Virus record (IMG/VR): IMGVR_UViG_3300042567_001028
Coordinates: 1-35,129 of that record
Strand: one strand, 5' to 3'
Source: a virus
Length of the DNA stretch: 35,129 nucleotides
Shown: one piece after another, positions 16,987 through 24,482 of the stretch
Position numbering within the stretch: position 1 is the stretch's first letter
How the letters are laid out: each line of letters starts with the position of its first letter
Notes under the pieces: model-generated
Told to the model about the DNA's origin: nothing
What the model saw: only the letters and a program-made list of their open reading frames with translations
The model's database searches: none
Translations under genes and position numbers: made by a program

Positions 16987-18395
16987 TGGCAACAAGTTTA
17001 AAATCATTAAAAGCAAACTCATTTACTCCTGTTATCGTTAGTGCAGGTGTATCGTCTAGTGTTAAGGTAACATCAGTAACTCCTTCTGTTGACGTTCCTG
17101 CTGGCGGACAAACATTGACTGTGACTGGTTCCGGTTTCAATTCTGGTGCAGTAGTTTATGTGGATTCAAATACTTGCAGTACAACTTATGTAAGTAGTAC
17201 TAGTTTAACTTTTACTAGTCCAGCAAAAAGTTTAGGTGCATATCACCTGTATGTTTATAACACTGATGGTAGTGTAGGTATAAAACCGAACGGCATAACA
17301 TATAGTACTGCACCTTCATGGGTAACATCAAGTGGATCTTTATTTAATGCTGGTGTTGGAACATCCTACACACAATCAGTTAGTGCAACAAGCGATTCAA
17401 CTATTACATATAGTTTAACTAGTGGAAGTTTACCTTCTGGATTAAATTTAATTAGTGCTAATGGTGCAATAACTGGTACACCAAGTACATCAGGCACAAG
17501 TACATTTACTATCACAGCCACAGATGCAGAAGGACAAACTGCAAGCAGGTCATTCTCAATTGCTGCTGCGGATTCACCAACAAGCATTAACTATCTGTTG
17601 GTTGCCGGCGGCGGTGCTGGTGGAGCATATGGTGCTGGCGGTGGTGCTGGCGGACTCTTAACTAATGACCTTTCTATTTCCTCGGACGTAATTTACACCG
17701 TAACTATTGGTTCAGGTGGAACATCCACAACAAGTTCAACTACTAGTGGTGCAAATTCTTCTATCTCTGGTTCTGGAATAACAACATTAACAGGTATTGG
17801 TGGTGGCGCAGGTGGTAGATCCCCGTTCCAAAATGCACAAGGTGCTAACGGAGGAAGTGGCGGCGGTAGTGGAACTGCTGACAACAACGTTGTGACTGGC
17901 GGATTAGGTACCGCAGGACCACCACGGCAAGGTTATAATGGCGGATCTTTCAATGGCGGCGCCAATTACTATGCAGGCGGTGGCGGCGGAGCCGGTGCTG
18001 TAGGTTATGACAATGATGCTCCGAGTAACAATCAAGGCAAAGGTGGTATTGGTGTTACTTCATCAATTACTGGCACATCAACATACTATGCAGGCGGTGG
18101 CGGCGGTGGAGGTTTTAATGGTCTAAGTTATGGCGGACTTGGCGGCGGCGGCCGTGGCGGCGGCAGTACTGAAACCTTTACTGGTACAGCGGGAAGTATT
18201 AACACCGGTGGTGGTGGCGGTGGCGGCGGTTATTCTGGCGGCGTTATAGCTGGTGGTTCTGGCGGCTCAGGTATTGTGGTTATACGATATGCAGATACAT
18301 ATCCAGATGCAGTAGTTACGGGTTCGCCAACATTCACAACAACTGGTGGTTACAAAATTTACAAATTCACATCCTCTGGTAGTATAACATTTTAA
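16986..18395 (+). CDS. Adhesin with Ig-like stalk and glycine-rich domain
   Basis: I chose the ATG at 16986, whose first base is the last base of the previous stop (TAATG); an upstream in-frame TTG at 16965 is less likely. The protein is 469 residues. Residues about 20-105 form an IPT/TIG-like domain (VTSVTPS, GGQTLTVTGSGFNSGAVVYVD, SLTFTSPA). Residues about 110-195 form a putative-Ig (He_PIG-like) domain (YSLTSGSLPSGLNL, GAITGTPSTSG, TFTITATDAEGQ). Residues about 200-435 are a glycine-rich domain opening INYLLVAGGGAGG and closing GGSGGSGIVVIRYAD, with runs of 6-9 glycines. The last strand is GGYKIYKFTSSGSITF. Glycine-rich domains of this kind occur in phage adhesins; T-even gp38 adhesins use packed polyglycine-II helices with variable loops for receptor binding. 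A receptor-binding role is a reasonable inference. Confidence 0.8.
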   Translation: MATSLKSLKANSFTPVIVSAGVSSSVKVTSVTPSVDVPAGGQTLTVTGSGFNSGAVVYVDSNTCSTTYVSSTSLTFTSPAKSLGAYHLYVYNTDGSVGIKPNGITYSTAPSWVTSSGSLFNAGVGTSYTQSVSATSDSTITYSLTSGSLPSGLNLISANGAITGTPSTSGTSTFTITATDAEGQTASRSFSIAAADSPTSINYLLVAGGGAGGAYGAGGGAGGLLTNDLSISSDVIYTVTIGSGGTSTTSSTTSGANSSISGSGITTLTGIGGGAGGRSPFQNAQGANGGSGGGSGTADNNVVTGGLGTAGPPRQGYNGGSFNGGANYYAGGGGGAGAVGYDNDAPSNNQGKGGIGVTSSITGTSTYYAGGGGGGGFNGLSYGGLGGGGRGGGSTETFTGTAGSINTGGGGGGGGYSGGVIAGGSGGSGIVVIRYADTYPDAVVTGSPTFTTTGGYKIYKFTSSGSITF

Positions 18396-18401
18396 TTAAA
18401 A

Positions 18402-21400
18402 ATGACACTCAAGATTTCAACAGACAATATACAAACATCAACGTTAGCATCTCTAGCTTCCGTTAGTATTCCAAAAATTACCAGCATAACTTATCCTGGA
18501 GATGACACTGCGGCAACAACAGCAGGCGGTCAAACAATCACTTTGACTGGTAGTGGTTTTATTGCCGGTGCATCTGTTATAGTTGATGGATCATATGCAG
18601 GTGTTGTTACTGTAGTAAGCAATACATCTATAACATTTACAGCACCATCAAATAGTGGCGGTACATATCCATTGTATGTTGTCAATACGGATGGTGGCAC
18701 TGCCATATCTATTCCTGGTATTAGTTATAGTGGTACACCAGCATGGAGTAACACTGCTGGAAGTTTAGCGACAGTATATGAAACTGATGCGTTAAGTACA
18801 CAATTAACAGCCACAGGAGATGCAGCAATAACATACAGTGTTTATTCTGGTACGTTGCCACCTGGAAGTTCTTTGAATACTTCAACAGGTTTGTTATCAG
18901 GTACAACACAAGCAACTGAAAGTTCAACAACATACACATTCACAATTCGTGCAACTGACGCACAGAATCAGGATACAGACCGTACATTTAGTATAACAAT
19001 CAATCCAGATGTTGTTACATGGAGTTCACCTGCTGATGGAACAGTTACTGCATTGTTTCAGGACACAACAATGTCGAATGTTGCGCTAAGTGCAACTAGT
19101 GTGGCCGGACAATCTATTGCGTATACCGCAAATGCATTGCCAACTGGAGTAACTATAAGTGGTTCTAATGTAACAGGAACTCCAACAGTAGTTGGTAATA
19201 CAATAAGTGTCATAACAGCCACAGCTGCAAATACAAATAGAACAGCAACAAGAACATTTACATGGGTGGTTAGTGTTTCTAGTGACGCATTTTTTAAGAA
19301 TACAACATTGTTATTGAATGGTGAAGGCACTTCGGCAAACAATGGTTCAAACAATAATATATTCATAGACTCAAGTAACAATAATTTCACTATCACAAGA
19401 GTAGGTAATACAAGTCAAGGTTCATTTAGTCCTTATAGTGTGACGGGTTGGAGTAATTTCTTTGATGGTACTACTGATTTTATAACTGCGGTAGGATCTG
19501 GTGCAGTAGTAAGAAGTTCCGGCAGTTTTACTATAGAAGGTTGGTACTATCCAACTTCATCGGCTGCATCGTTTAGAGCAGTTTATTCTAGTGGTACAGG
19601 ATACGCTACGGCGGGCAGACTTTATCAAAATAATACAACTCTAACTTTTTATTGGGCTGGTTCGGGCGGTATCACAGGCTCAATTGGTTGGACATTAAAT
19701 ACCTGGAATCATTTTGCAGTAACTTGGGACGGAACCACAACTAAAGTCTATGTCAATGGACAACAGAGTATTAGTAGCACTTCGCCTACATATTCCGGTA
19801 CAGTTGATTTATCTATTGGTGAATCAACGTATTCACCTTTTGGTTATATTAGTAATTTTAGAATTGTAAATAGTGTTGTTTATTCCGCAACATTTACACC
19901 AAGCACAACTCCACTAACAGCAATAGCAAATACAAGTTTATTAACCTGTCAAAGTAATAGAATTATTGACAACTCACCTAATAGTTTTACATTAACTAGA
20001 AACGGTGATGTTTCAGTTCAAGCATTTGGTCCATTCGGTAGTATACCTGAAGCAGTACCAATAAGTTATAGTACATATCTAAATGGTTCTAGTTATGTAA
20101 CTGTGCCAAGTACTTCAGCTGATAGTCTGTTTGGATCAGGAAACTATACAGTTGAATTTTGGACAAAAACAGATGATACAAGTTGGGAAATGATTGCACC
20201 TGAAACTGGTGTTGGTTTAGCACTTATTATCGCTAGTGGTAATTTAATTCTTCAAAACCAATATGGTCAAGCAGGTATACTTACTGTCAGTGCTTCTTCT
20301 ATATTGAATAACGCTTGGCACCATGTTGCTGTGGTACGCAATTCAGGAACAATCACAATATATTTTGATGGTACGAGTGTAGGCACAGCAGCAAATAGTA
20401 CAGACTATTCTAACCAAAATCTAACATATGATATTGGTTATGGTAATCAAAGTGCGGGTAGATATCTTAGTGGTAAACTATCAAACTTTAGAATTGTTAA
20501 TGGTACAGCAGTATATACAAGCAATTTTACTCCACCAAGCACACCATTAACTAATATAACAAATACAAAAGTATTAACGTTTCAAAATCCTACACTAATA
20601 GACAACTCATCTTCTGCAAGAAGTTTAGGTGTGTCAGGAACACAGAATATTTTTATAGATAATCCATTCGGATACACCGCACAGAGTTCAGCAAGTTATA
20701 CTCCAAGTTTACATGGTGGTAGTGCATACTTTGATGGTACTGGGGATTATCTAAGTACACCAAGTAATTCTGCTTTTGCATTTTTGAAAGGTGCGTTGAC
20801 TGTAGAAATGTGGATATATCCTACTGCTACTATAACGACACCGGCTAACATTGGTTTGTTTTATGTTGAAGAAACCAGTGGGTTAGTAGTTGGGTTGTCT
20901 AGTGGATATTTAGCAATGGGAAGAAGAACCATTGGGTATGATTTAACATCATCATATATTCCACCTCTTAATACTTGGACTCATGTTGCAGTCACTAGAT
21001 CCGGAGCAACTGCATGGATATTTGCAAATGGTGTACAAGTTGGGACGGTCACTGCATCGGGGGGAGATGCAAATAATAATGCAAATTATGTATGTACTAC
21101 CGGGTTACCTACGTTAGCAGGAAATTATGCAGGTGGCGCTGGTTTTGGATATTTTCCTGGGTATATATCTGACCTTCGTGTAGTCAAAGGTACTGCATTA
21201 TATACAACAGGATTCATCCCACCAGCTGCACCTGTAATACCAATAGCAAATACAAGTTTATTGTTGAACTTCACCAATGCAGGTATCATTGACCAACACG
21301 GTAGTAATGTGATAGAGACTTTAGGTGGTGTACAAATAAGCACTGCGGTTAAAAAGTATAACAACGCTAGCATCTATTTTGATGGTACTGGAGATTATCT

Positions 21401-21899
21401 ATACGGTGCATGGAATCCAAATCTTGAATTAGGTGCTGGCAATTTTACAATCGAATTTTGGATATATGCAGTAGGCGGAAATAGTTTGTACTGTTGGTCA
21501 ACAGATTGGCATTATGCCATGTCTTGGAATTATGGCGGTGCAAGTTCAAATCGTGTTGGCATTTGGGCCTCATCTAATGGATCTACTTGGAATATTTTTA
21601 ATGCTGACGGTGGTGGCAATGGCATCTCTACTGGAACTATAACAGCCAATACATGGACTCATGTTGCGTTAGTACGTAATGGAAGTGCATGGGCATTATA
21701 TTTGAACGGAACTTCTGCTTGGACTGGAACATCAAGTGCAACTATTATTACTAGAACTGATACTTTTAGAATTGGTGGCCCTTGGCCAAATTCAGGTCCT
21801 TCGGACTTCAATGGCTACATAGATGACCTAAGAATAACAAAAGGTATCGCACGTTATACAGCAAACTTTACACCACCATCAGCATTACCAACCAAGTAA
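18402..21899 (+). CDS. Adhesin with Ig-like stalk and four LamG-like lectin domains
   Basis: This is a 1165-residue protein. Residues about 20-205 repeat the IPT/TIG plus He_PIG-like stalk of the preceding gene (GGQTITLTGSGFIAGASVIVD; YSVYSGTLPPGSSLN). A further Ig-like domain at about 207-295 contains ALPTGVTISGSNVTGTPTVVG. Then come four concanavalin-A/LamG-like jelly-rolls, at about 352-546, 555-756, 772-947 and 986-1160. Each has a FDG(T/S).D(F/Y) start, an (F/V)T(I/V)E(G/F/M)W(Y/T/I) strand, a W.H(F/V)A(V/L)(T/V)..(G/S) strand and a G.(I/L)S(N/D)(F/L)R(I/V)V(N/K)G...Y...F.P...P end. Such domains bind carbohydrates in many systems, so recognition of host surface glycans is likely. There is no S74 or collar tip. 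Confidence 0.83.
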   Translation: MTLKISTDNIQTSTLASLASVSIPKITSITYPGDDTAATTAGGQTITLTGSGFIAGASVIVDGSYAGVVTVVSNTSITFTAPSNSGGTYPLYVVNTDGGTAISIPGISYSGTPAWSNTAGSLATVYETDALSTQLTATGDAAITYSVYSGTLPPGSSLNTSTGLLSGTTQATESSTTYTFTIRATDAQNQDTDRTFSITINPDVVTWSSPADGTVTALFQDTTMSNVALSATSVAGQSIAYTANALPTGVTISGSNVTGTPTVVGNTISVITATAANTNRTATRTFTWVVSVSSDAFFKNTTLLLNGEGTSANNGSNNNIFIDSSNNNFTITRVGNTSQGSFSPYSVTGWSNFFDGTTDFITAVGSGAVVRSSGSFTIEGWYYPTSSAASFRAVYSSGTGYATAGRLYQNNTTLTFYWAGSGGITGSIGWTLNTWNHFAVTWDGTTTKVYVNGQQSISSTSPTYSGTVDLSIGESTYSPFGYISNFRIVNSVVYSATFTPSTTPLTAIANTSLLTCQSNRIIDNSPNSFTLTRNGDVSVQAFGPFGSIPEAVPISYSTYLNGSSYVTVPSTSADSLFGSGNYTVEFWTKTDDTSWEMIAPETGVGLALIIASGNLILQNQYGQAGILTVSASSILNNAWHHVAVVRNSGTITIYFDGTSVGTAANSTDYSNQNLTYDIGYGNQSAGRYLSGKLSNFRIVNGTAVYTSNFTPPSTPLTNITNTKVLTFQNPTLIDNSSSARSLGVSGTQNIFIDNPFGYTAQSSASYTPSLHGGSAYFDGTGDYLSTPSNSAFAFLKGALTVEMWIYPTATITTPANIGLFYVEETSGLVVGLSSGYLAMGRRTIGYDLTSSYIPPLNTWTHVAVTRSGATAWIFANGVQVGTVTASGGDANNNANYVCTTGLPTLAGNYAGGAGFGYFPGYISDLRVVKGTALYTTGFIPPAAPVIPIANTSLLLNFTNAGIIDQHGSNVIETLGGVQISTAVKKYNNASIYFDGTGDYLYGAWNPNLELGAGNFTIEFWIYAVGGNSLYCWSTDWHYAMSWNYGGASSNRVGIWASSNGSTWNIFNADGGGNGISTGTITANTWTHVALVRNGSAWALYLNGTSAWTGTSSATIITRTDTFRIGGPWPNSGPSDFNGYIDDLRITKGIARYTANFTPPSALPTK

Positions 21900-21905
21900 T
21901 AAATA
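21898..21905 (+). promoter_or_regulatory. Putative T4-type late promoter AATAAATA
   Basis: The octamer matches 7 of 8 bases of TATAAATA. It overlaps the upstream stop codon and starts 23 nt before the ATG at 21921. AAAAGG at 21907-21912 is the likely ribosome binding site. Confidence 0.5.
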
Positions 21906-21920
21906 TAAAAGGTTTAAAAA

Positions 21921-22160
21921 ATGGCAACTAAAATTAGAACATATAACATAGAAGACCAGACATTAGTTGATTTGGGTTATGCGAGTTCTGATACATTTAC
22001 TCAGGTTAAATTTCCTTTAGGTGATATGGGTTCAGTAGCAGAAGAAATTTTTGGTGGACTAGGTTTAGAACAGTATGGTAGAATTTGGGATAATAAAACA
22101 ACAATATCAGTTTTTTATCCAGATAGTTTAATCCCACTTGATGCTGGTTATCTAACATAA
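21921..22160 (+). CDS. Small protein of unknown function
   Basis: This is a 79-residue protein (MATKIRTYNIEDQTLVDLGY...). It contains a strand-like start, an acidic stretch, a Gly-rich middle (FGGLGLEQYGRIWDNKT) and a hydrophobic end with FYPDSLIPLDAGYL. The opening KIRTYNI..Q.L resembles short starts of other fibre-locus proteins, but I do not recognise a family. Its own putative late promoter and an AAAAGG ribosome binding site argue that it is expressed. Its place between a large adhesin and the second anchor cassette suggests a virion or fibre accessory role, which is inference from location only. Confidence 0.62.
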   Translation: MATKIRTYNIEDQTLVDLGYASSDTFTQVKFPLGDMGSVAEEIFGGLGLEQYGRIWDNKTTISVFYPDSLIPLDAGYLT

Positions 22161-22163
22161 ATA
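22156..22163 (+). promoter_or_regulatory. Putative T4-type late promoter CATAAATA
   Basis: The octamer matches 7 of 8 bases of TATAAATA. It overlaps the upstream stop codon and starts 27 nt before the ATG at 22183, with TAAGGAA as a ribosome binding site between them. Confidence 0.55.
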
Positions 22164-22182
22164 CATATATTAAGGAATATAA

Positions 22183-22452
22183 ATGGCTACACAACTACAA
22201 TTCAGGCGAGGAACTACTGCACAAACCATAATCTTTACCGGAGCAACCGGAGAAGTTACTGTTGATACAACTAAAGGTGTGGTAGTCGTGCATGATGGTA
22301 CAACTGTAGGTGGTGTACCATCAGTCACCGAAGCATTTGCAAGTTCATCCGCAAATACAGCCAACAATTCATATGCAACAGCTAATGCAGCATTCACATC
22401 TGCAAACGTTGCATTGACATATACAAACACGTTTTTATTAATGGGAGCTTAA
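22183..22452 (+). CDS. Short protein with Mtd-N/anchor-like domain and Ala-Asn heptads
   Basis: This is an 89-residue protein. Residues 1-45 (ATQLQFRRGTTAQ, GATGEVTVDTTKGVVVVHDG) match the N-terminal domain of the phage major tropism determinant and other fibres: a QxRRGT start, an A.GE(V/I).(V/Y)(D/E)T strand and a (V/I).(D/H)(D/G) end. By family knowledge this segment joins a receptor-binding protein to the virion. Residues about 50-80 are Ala-Asn heptads (SSANTANNSYATANAAFTSAN), and the protein then ends with a short hydrophobic tail. It is much shorter than a full tropism determinant and has no C-type lectin domain. It may be a socket for another fibre. The arrangement matches the anchor/heptad mini-protein at 12605. 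Confidence 0.7.
   Translation: MATQLQFRRGTTAQTIIFTGATGEVTVDTTKGVVVVHDGTTVGGVPSVTEAFASSSANTANNSYATANAAFTSANVALTYTNTFLLMGA
22342..22425 (+). repeat. Ala-Asn heptad repeat block
   Basis: A short in-frame tract with Ala-Asn at 21-nt spacing in the small anchor protein, of the same repeat family as the large fibres. Confidence 0.72.
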
Positions 22453-22455
22453 CAA

Positions 22456-22785
22456 ATGCCATCGGTCTTAAAAATTTTAGGTCAATCTAATCCATCACCA
22501 AATACTGCAACAACTCTTTACACAGTACCTGCATCAAACAGTACAGTAATTTCTACGATTTCAATTGCAAACTTGTCAGCAAACACAACAAGTTTTAGAA
22601 TTGCTTGCAGACCAGCTGGTGCATCATTGGCCAATTCACAATACATTTCATACGACACAGTTTTAGGTGCAAGTGATACTGTTGCTTTGACATTAGGTTT
22701 AACACTAGCAGCAACTGATGTTCTTACTGTTTATGCTAACACAGGCAACGTTACCTTCAGTGCGTTTGGTTCGGAGAATTATTAA
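22456..22785 (+). CDS. Small beta-sandwich phage structural protein (paralogue of 13116 gene)
   Basis: This is a 109-residue protein starting MPSVLKILGQSNPSPNTATTLYTVPASNSTVIS in two consecutive motif blocks (VLKILGQSNPS and ATTLYTVP). It continues with ISIANLSANTTSFRIACRPAG, a YISYDTVLGASDTVALTLGLTLAATD block, and ends VYANTGNVTFSAFGSENY. This is one of the best conserved small proteins of T4-like aquatic phage fibre regions and has the usual length. Its exact role is unknown. It probably forms a beta-sandwich in the virion. It resembles the 108-residue protein at 13116 in fold pattern and in position after an anchor/heptad mini-protein. It ends with TAATG, overlapping the next gene. Confidence 0.77.
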   Translation: MPSVLKILGQSNPSPNTATTLYTVPASNSTVISTISIANLSANTTSFRIACRPAGASLANSQYISYDTVLGASDTVALTLGLTLAATDVLTVYANTGNVTFSAFGSENY

Positions 22786-23678
22786 TGGCAATTAAAAAAT
22801 CTTCCTTAAGTGGATTAAGTTTTAATAGGTCTATATCTTATGTGCAACCAGTTGCTTCAGCTGGAGGTGGTGGCGGTGCTGTCACAGTTGGACCTACGGC
22901 CACGGGTGGTACAGTTACCACATTTACCGATGCAAACAATGCAACATACAAAGTACATACATTCACATCAAGTGGTTCATTTGTAGTAAGTTCTTTAGGT
23001 GCATCCAATAATAGTATTGAATTATTAGTTGTGGGTGCTGGTAGTGGTGGCTATTTGAATACAACCGGTGGTGCTGGTGGCCAAGTAAAATATTATGGCG
23101 CAGAAAATGCAAATCTTTTTACTAGAGATGTAGCTATTGCGGGTTCAGCACTAGCAACTTTAGAAGCAGCAACATACACAGTAACAATTGGTGCTGGTCA
23201 AGCAGCTGGTACCATTGGCACTGCGGCATCATCTTCTTTTATCGGAACAGGTATAAGTGTAACATCGACTGGTGGATCAAATCCACAAAGCGGACAAACC
23301 TATAGGATTTATTCAATAAGCGGTAATGGTTTTCAAACCGGTACATCAGGCAGCAATGGATATTCACACGGTGGTTCTGGTGCAGCGGGCAGAGGAAGTA
23401 CATACAACTCCGATATAGGTGGCCAAGGTGGAAATGCACAATATTTTATGATAAAAGGAAACACAGTTACATTTGTTGGTGGTGGCGGTGGTTTTGGAAT
23501 TAATGAAGGATATGGAGCAAATATGGAAAGATATAGAGCAACTGGTGGCCAAGGCGCCGGTAGAGCAGATGAAACTGGTGTAGCTAACATGGGTGGCGGC
23601 GGCGGTGCTGGTTGGAACGGTAGCGGCGCAAAAGCTGGCGGTTCAGGTATTGTAATTGTTAAATATAGAATTTCTTAA
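22785..23678 (+). CDS. Glycine-rich adhesin
   Basis: This is a 297-residue protein whose ATG shares its first base with the preceding stop. Residues 1-40 form a short basic start and a Gly run. Residues about 45-75 carry ATYKVHTFTSSGSFVVSSL, and residues about 80-297 are a glycine-rich domain opening IELLVVGAGSGG and closing GAKAGGSGIVIVKYRIS at the very C-terminus. Motifs YTVTIGAGQAAG, GGQGGNAQYF, FVGGGGGFG and MGGGGGAGW lie between. This matches the glycine-rich module of the adhesin at 16986 and of the 1590-residue adhesin at 29716, but without an Ig-like stalk. A receptor-binding role by analogy with T-even glycine-rich gp38 is inference. The loops between Gly runs would be the variable recognition surfaces. 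Confidence 0.77.
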   Translation: MAIKKSSLSGLSFNRSISYVQPVASAGGGGGAVTVGPTATGGTVTTFTDANNATYKVHTFTSSGSFVVSSLGASNNSIELLVVGAGSGGYLNTTGGAGGQVKYYGAENANLFTRDVAIAGSALATLEAATYTVTIGAGQAAGTIGTAASSSFIGTGISVTSTGGSNPQSGQTYRIYSISGNGFQTGTSGSNGYSHGGSGAAGRGSTYNSDIGGQGGNAQYFMIKGNTVTFVGGGGGFGINEGYGANMERYRATGGQGAGRADETGVANMGGGGGAGWNGSGAKAGGSGIVIVKYRIS

Positions 23679-23687
23679 GAGGTAAAA

Positions 23688-24068
23688 ATGGCACACTTTG
23701 CACAAATTGATAGTAACAACATCGTAACACAAGTTCTAGTAATAGAACAAGATGTGATTAATACAGGTTTGTTTGGAGAACCAAGTTCTTTCGTACAAAC
23801 AAGTTACAACACACATGGCGGTGTACACACATTAGGTGGAACACCATTGAGAAAGAATTATGCTGGTACAGGATATACTTATGATTCAGTCCGTGATGCA
23901 TTTATACCACCTAAACCATACAATAGTTGGACACTAGTAGAAGACACTTGTTTGTGGACTGCACCAGTCGATATGCCTACAGATGGTAAAGTGTATAAGT
24001 GGGATGAAGAAACACTTTCATGGAAAGATATATCTGACGGAGAATCAACACCTGTAGTAACTGTTTAA
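23688..24068 (+). CDS. Conserved aquatic-phage protein of unknown function
   Basis: This is a 126-residue protein. It begins MAHFAQIDSNNIVTQVLVIEQ in the pattern MAHFAQ(I/L)D.NN.VTQV.V, continues LRKNYAGTGYTYDSVRDAF and IPPKPYNSWTLVEDTCLW, and ends with a PTDGKVYKWDEETLSWKD-type motif. All four blocks are strongly conserved in a family widespread in cyanophages and pelagiphages. No enzymatic motif is visible and the function is unknown to me. It could be a virion or fibre accessory protein. The SD sequence AGAGG lies 5-6 nt before the ATG. The cupin gene follows 15 nt downstream, so the two may be cotranscribed. Confidence 0.8.
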   Translation: MAHFAQIDSNNIVTQVLVIEQDVINTGLFGEPSSFVQTSYNTHGGVHTLGGTPLRKNYAGTGYTYDSVRDAFIPPKPYNSWTLVEDTCLWTAPVDMPTDGKVYKWDEETLSWKDISDGESTPVVTV

Positions 24069-24083
24069 AAGGTTTATATTATT

Positions 24084-24461
24084 ATGTCATCACATGAACT
24101 TGGTTATTTTGGAAACATTTGGGTTAGACAACATGTTCTGGAAAGAAAAGGAGATAAAGCTCCTGGACACAAACATTTTTTTGACCATGTAACGTTACTA
24201 ACAAAAGGTAAAGTAGAAGTTATTGTTGAGGGTAAAGAACCAAAACAATTTACGGCACCAACATTTATTGTTATTAAAAAAGAACAAGAACATAAAATTG
24301 TTTCTTTAGAAGATGACACAATTTATTATTGTGTATTTGCTTTAAGAAACATTGACGGAGAAGTTATTGGTGACATTTACGGAGAACAACATGATCCGAA
24401 TTCAGCACAAACATGTCCAGAAGATTATTGGGAAAAAGTAAAAAAGATTGAAAACATTTAA
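24084..24461 (+). CDS. Cupin-domain protein
   Basis: This is a 125-residue, single-domain cupin-like protein. The first cupin motif is PGHKHFFDHVTLLTKGKVEV: His29, His31 and His35 are candidate metal ligands, with D34-H35 where the canonical motif has Glu a few residues on. The second motif is reduced (APTFIVIKKEQEHKIVSL), with His70 as the likely last ligand. The C-terminal tail is acidic (EDYWEKVKKIENI). Cupins bind metals and include isomerases, dioxygenases and non-catalytic binding proteins; this sequence alone does not choose between them. Its position in a structural locus is unusual for an enzyme. It might modify a glycan or fibre, or might be a virion protein with a cupin fold. It contains no repeats and looks compositionally like an ordinary cytosolic protein. 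Confidence 0.75.
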   Translation: MSSHELGYFGNIWVRQHVLERKGDKAPGHKHFFDHVTLLTKGKVEVIVEGKEPKQFTAPTFIVIKKEQEHKIVSLEDDTIYYCVFALRNIDGEVIGDIYGEQHDPNSAQTCPEDYWEKVKKIENI

Positions 24462-24482
24462 GAGATATCAATTAAATAAAAA

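Noticed and set aside
22183-22452. Diversity-generating retroelement suggested by the Mtd-like N-terminus and many AAY codons
   Set aside because: No reverse transcriptase, template repeat or C-type lectin variable region is visible, and the Asn codons are the conserved positions instead of the variable ones.
24471-24478. ATTAAATA before the 24483 gene, with similar weak boxes at 26203 and 28378
   Set aside because: They lie 10-15 nt from the ATG, so a transcript start would fall at or after the start codon, and they do not match the ATAAATA core.
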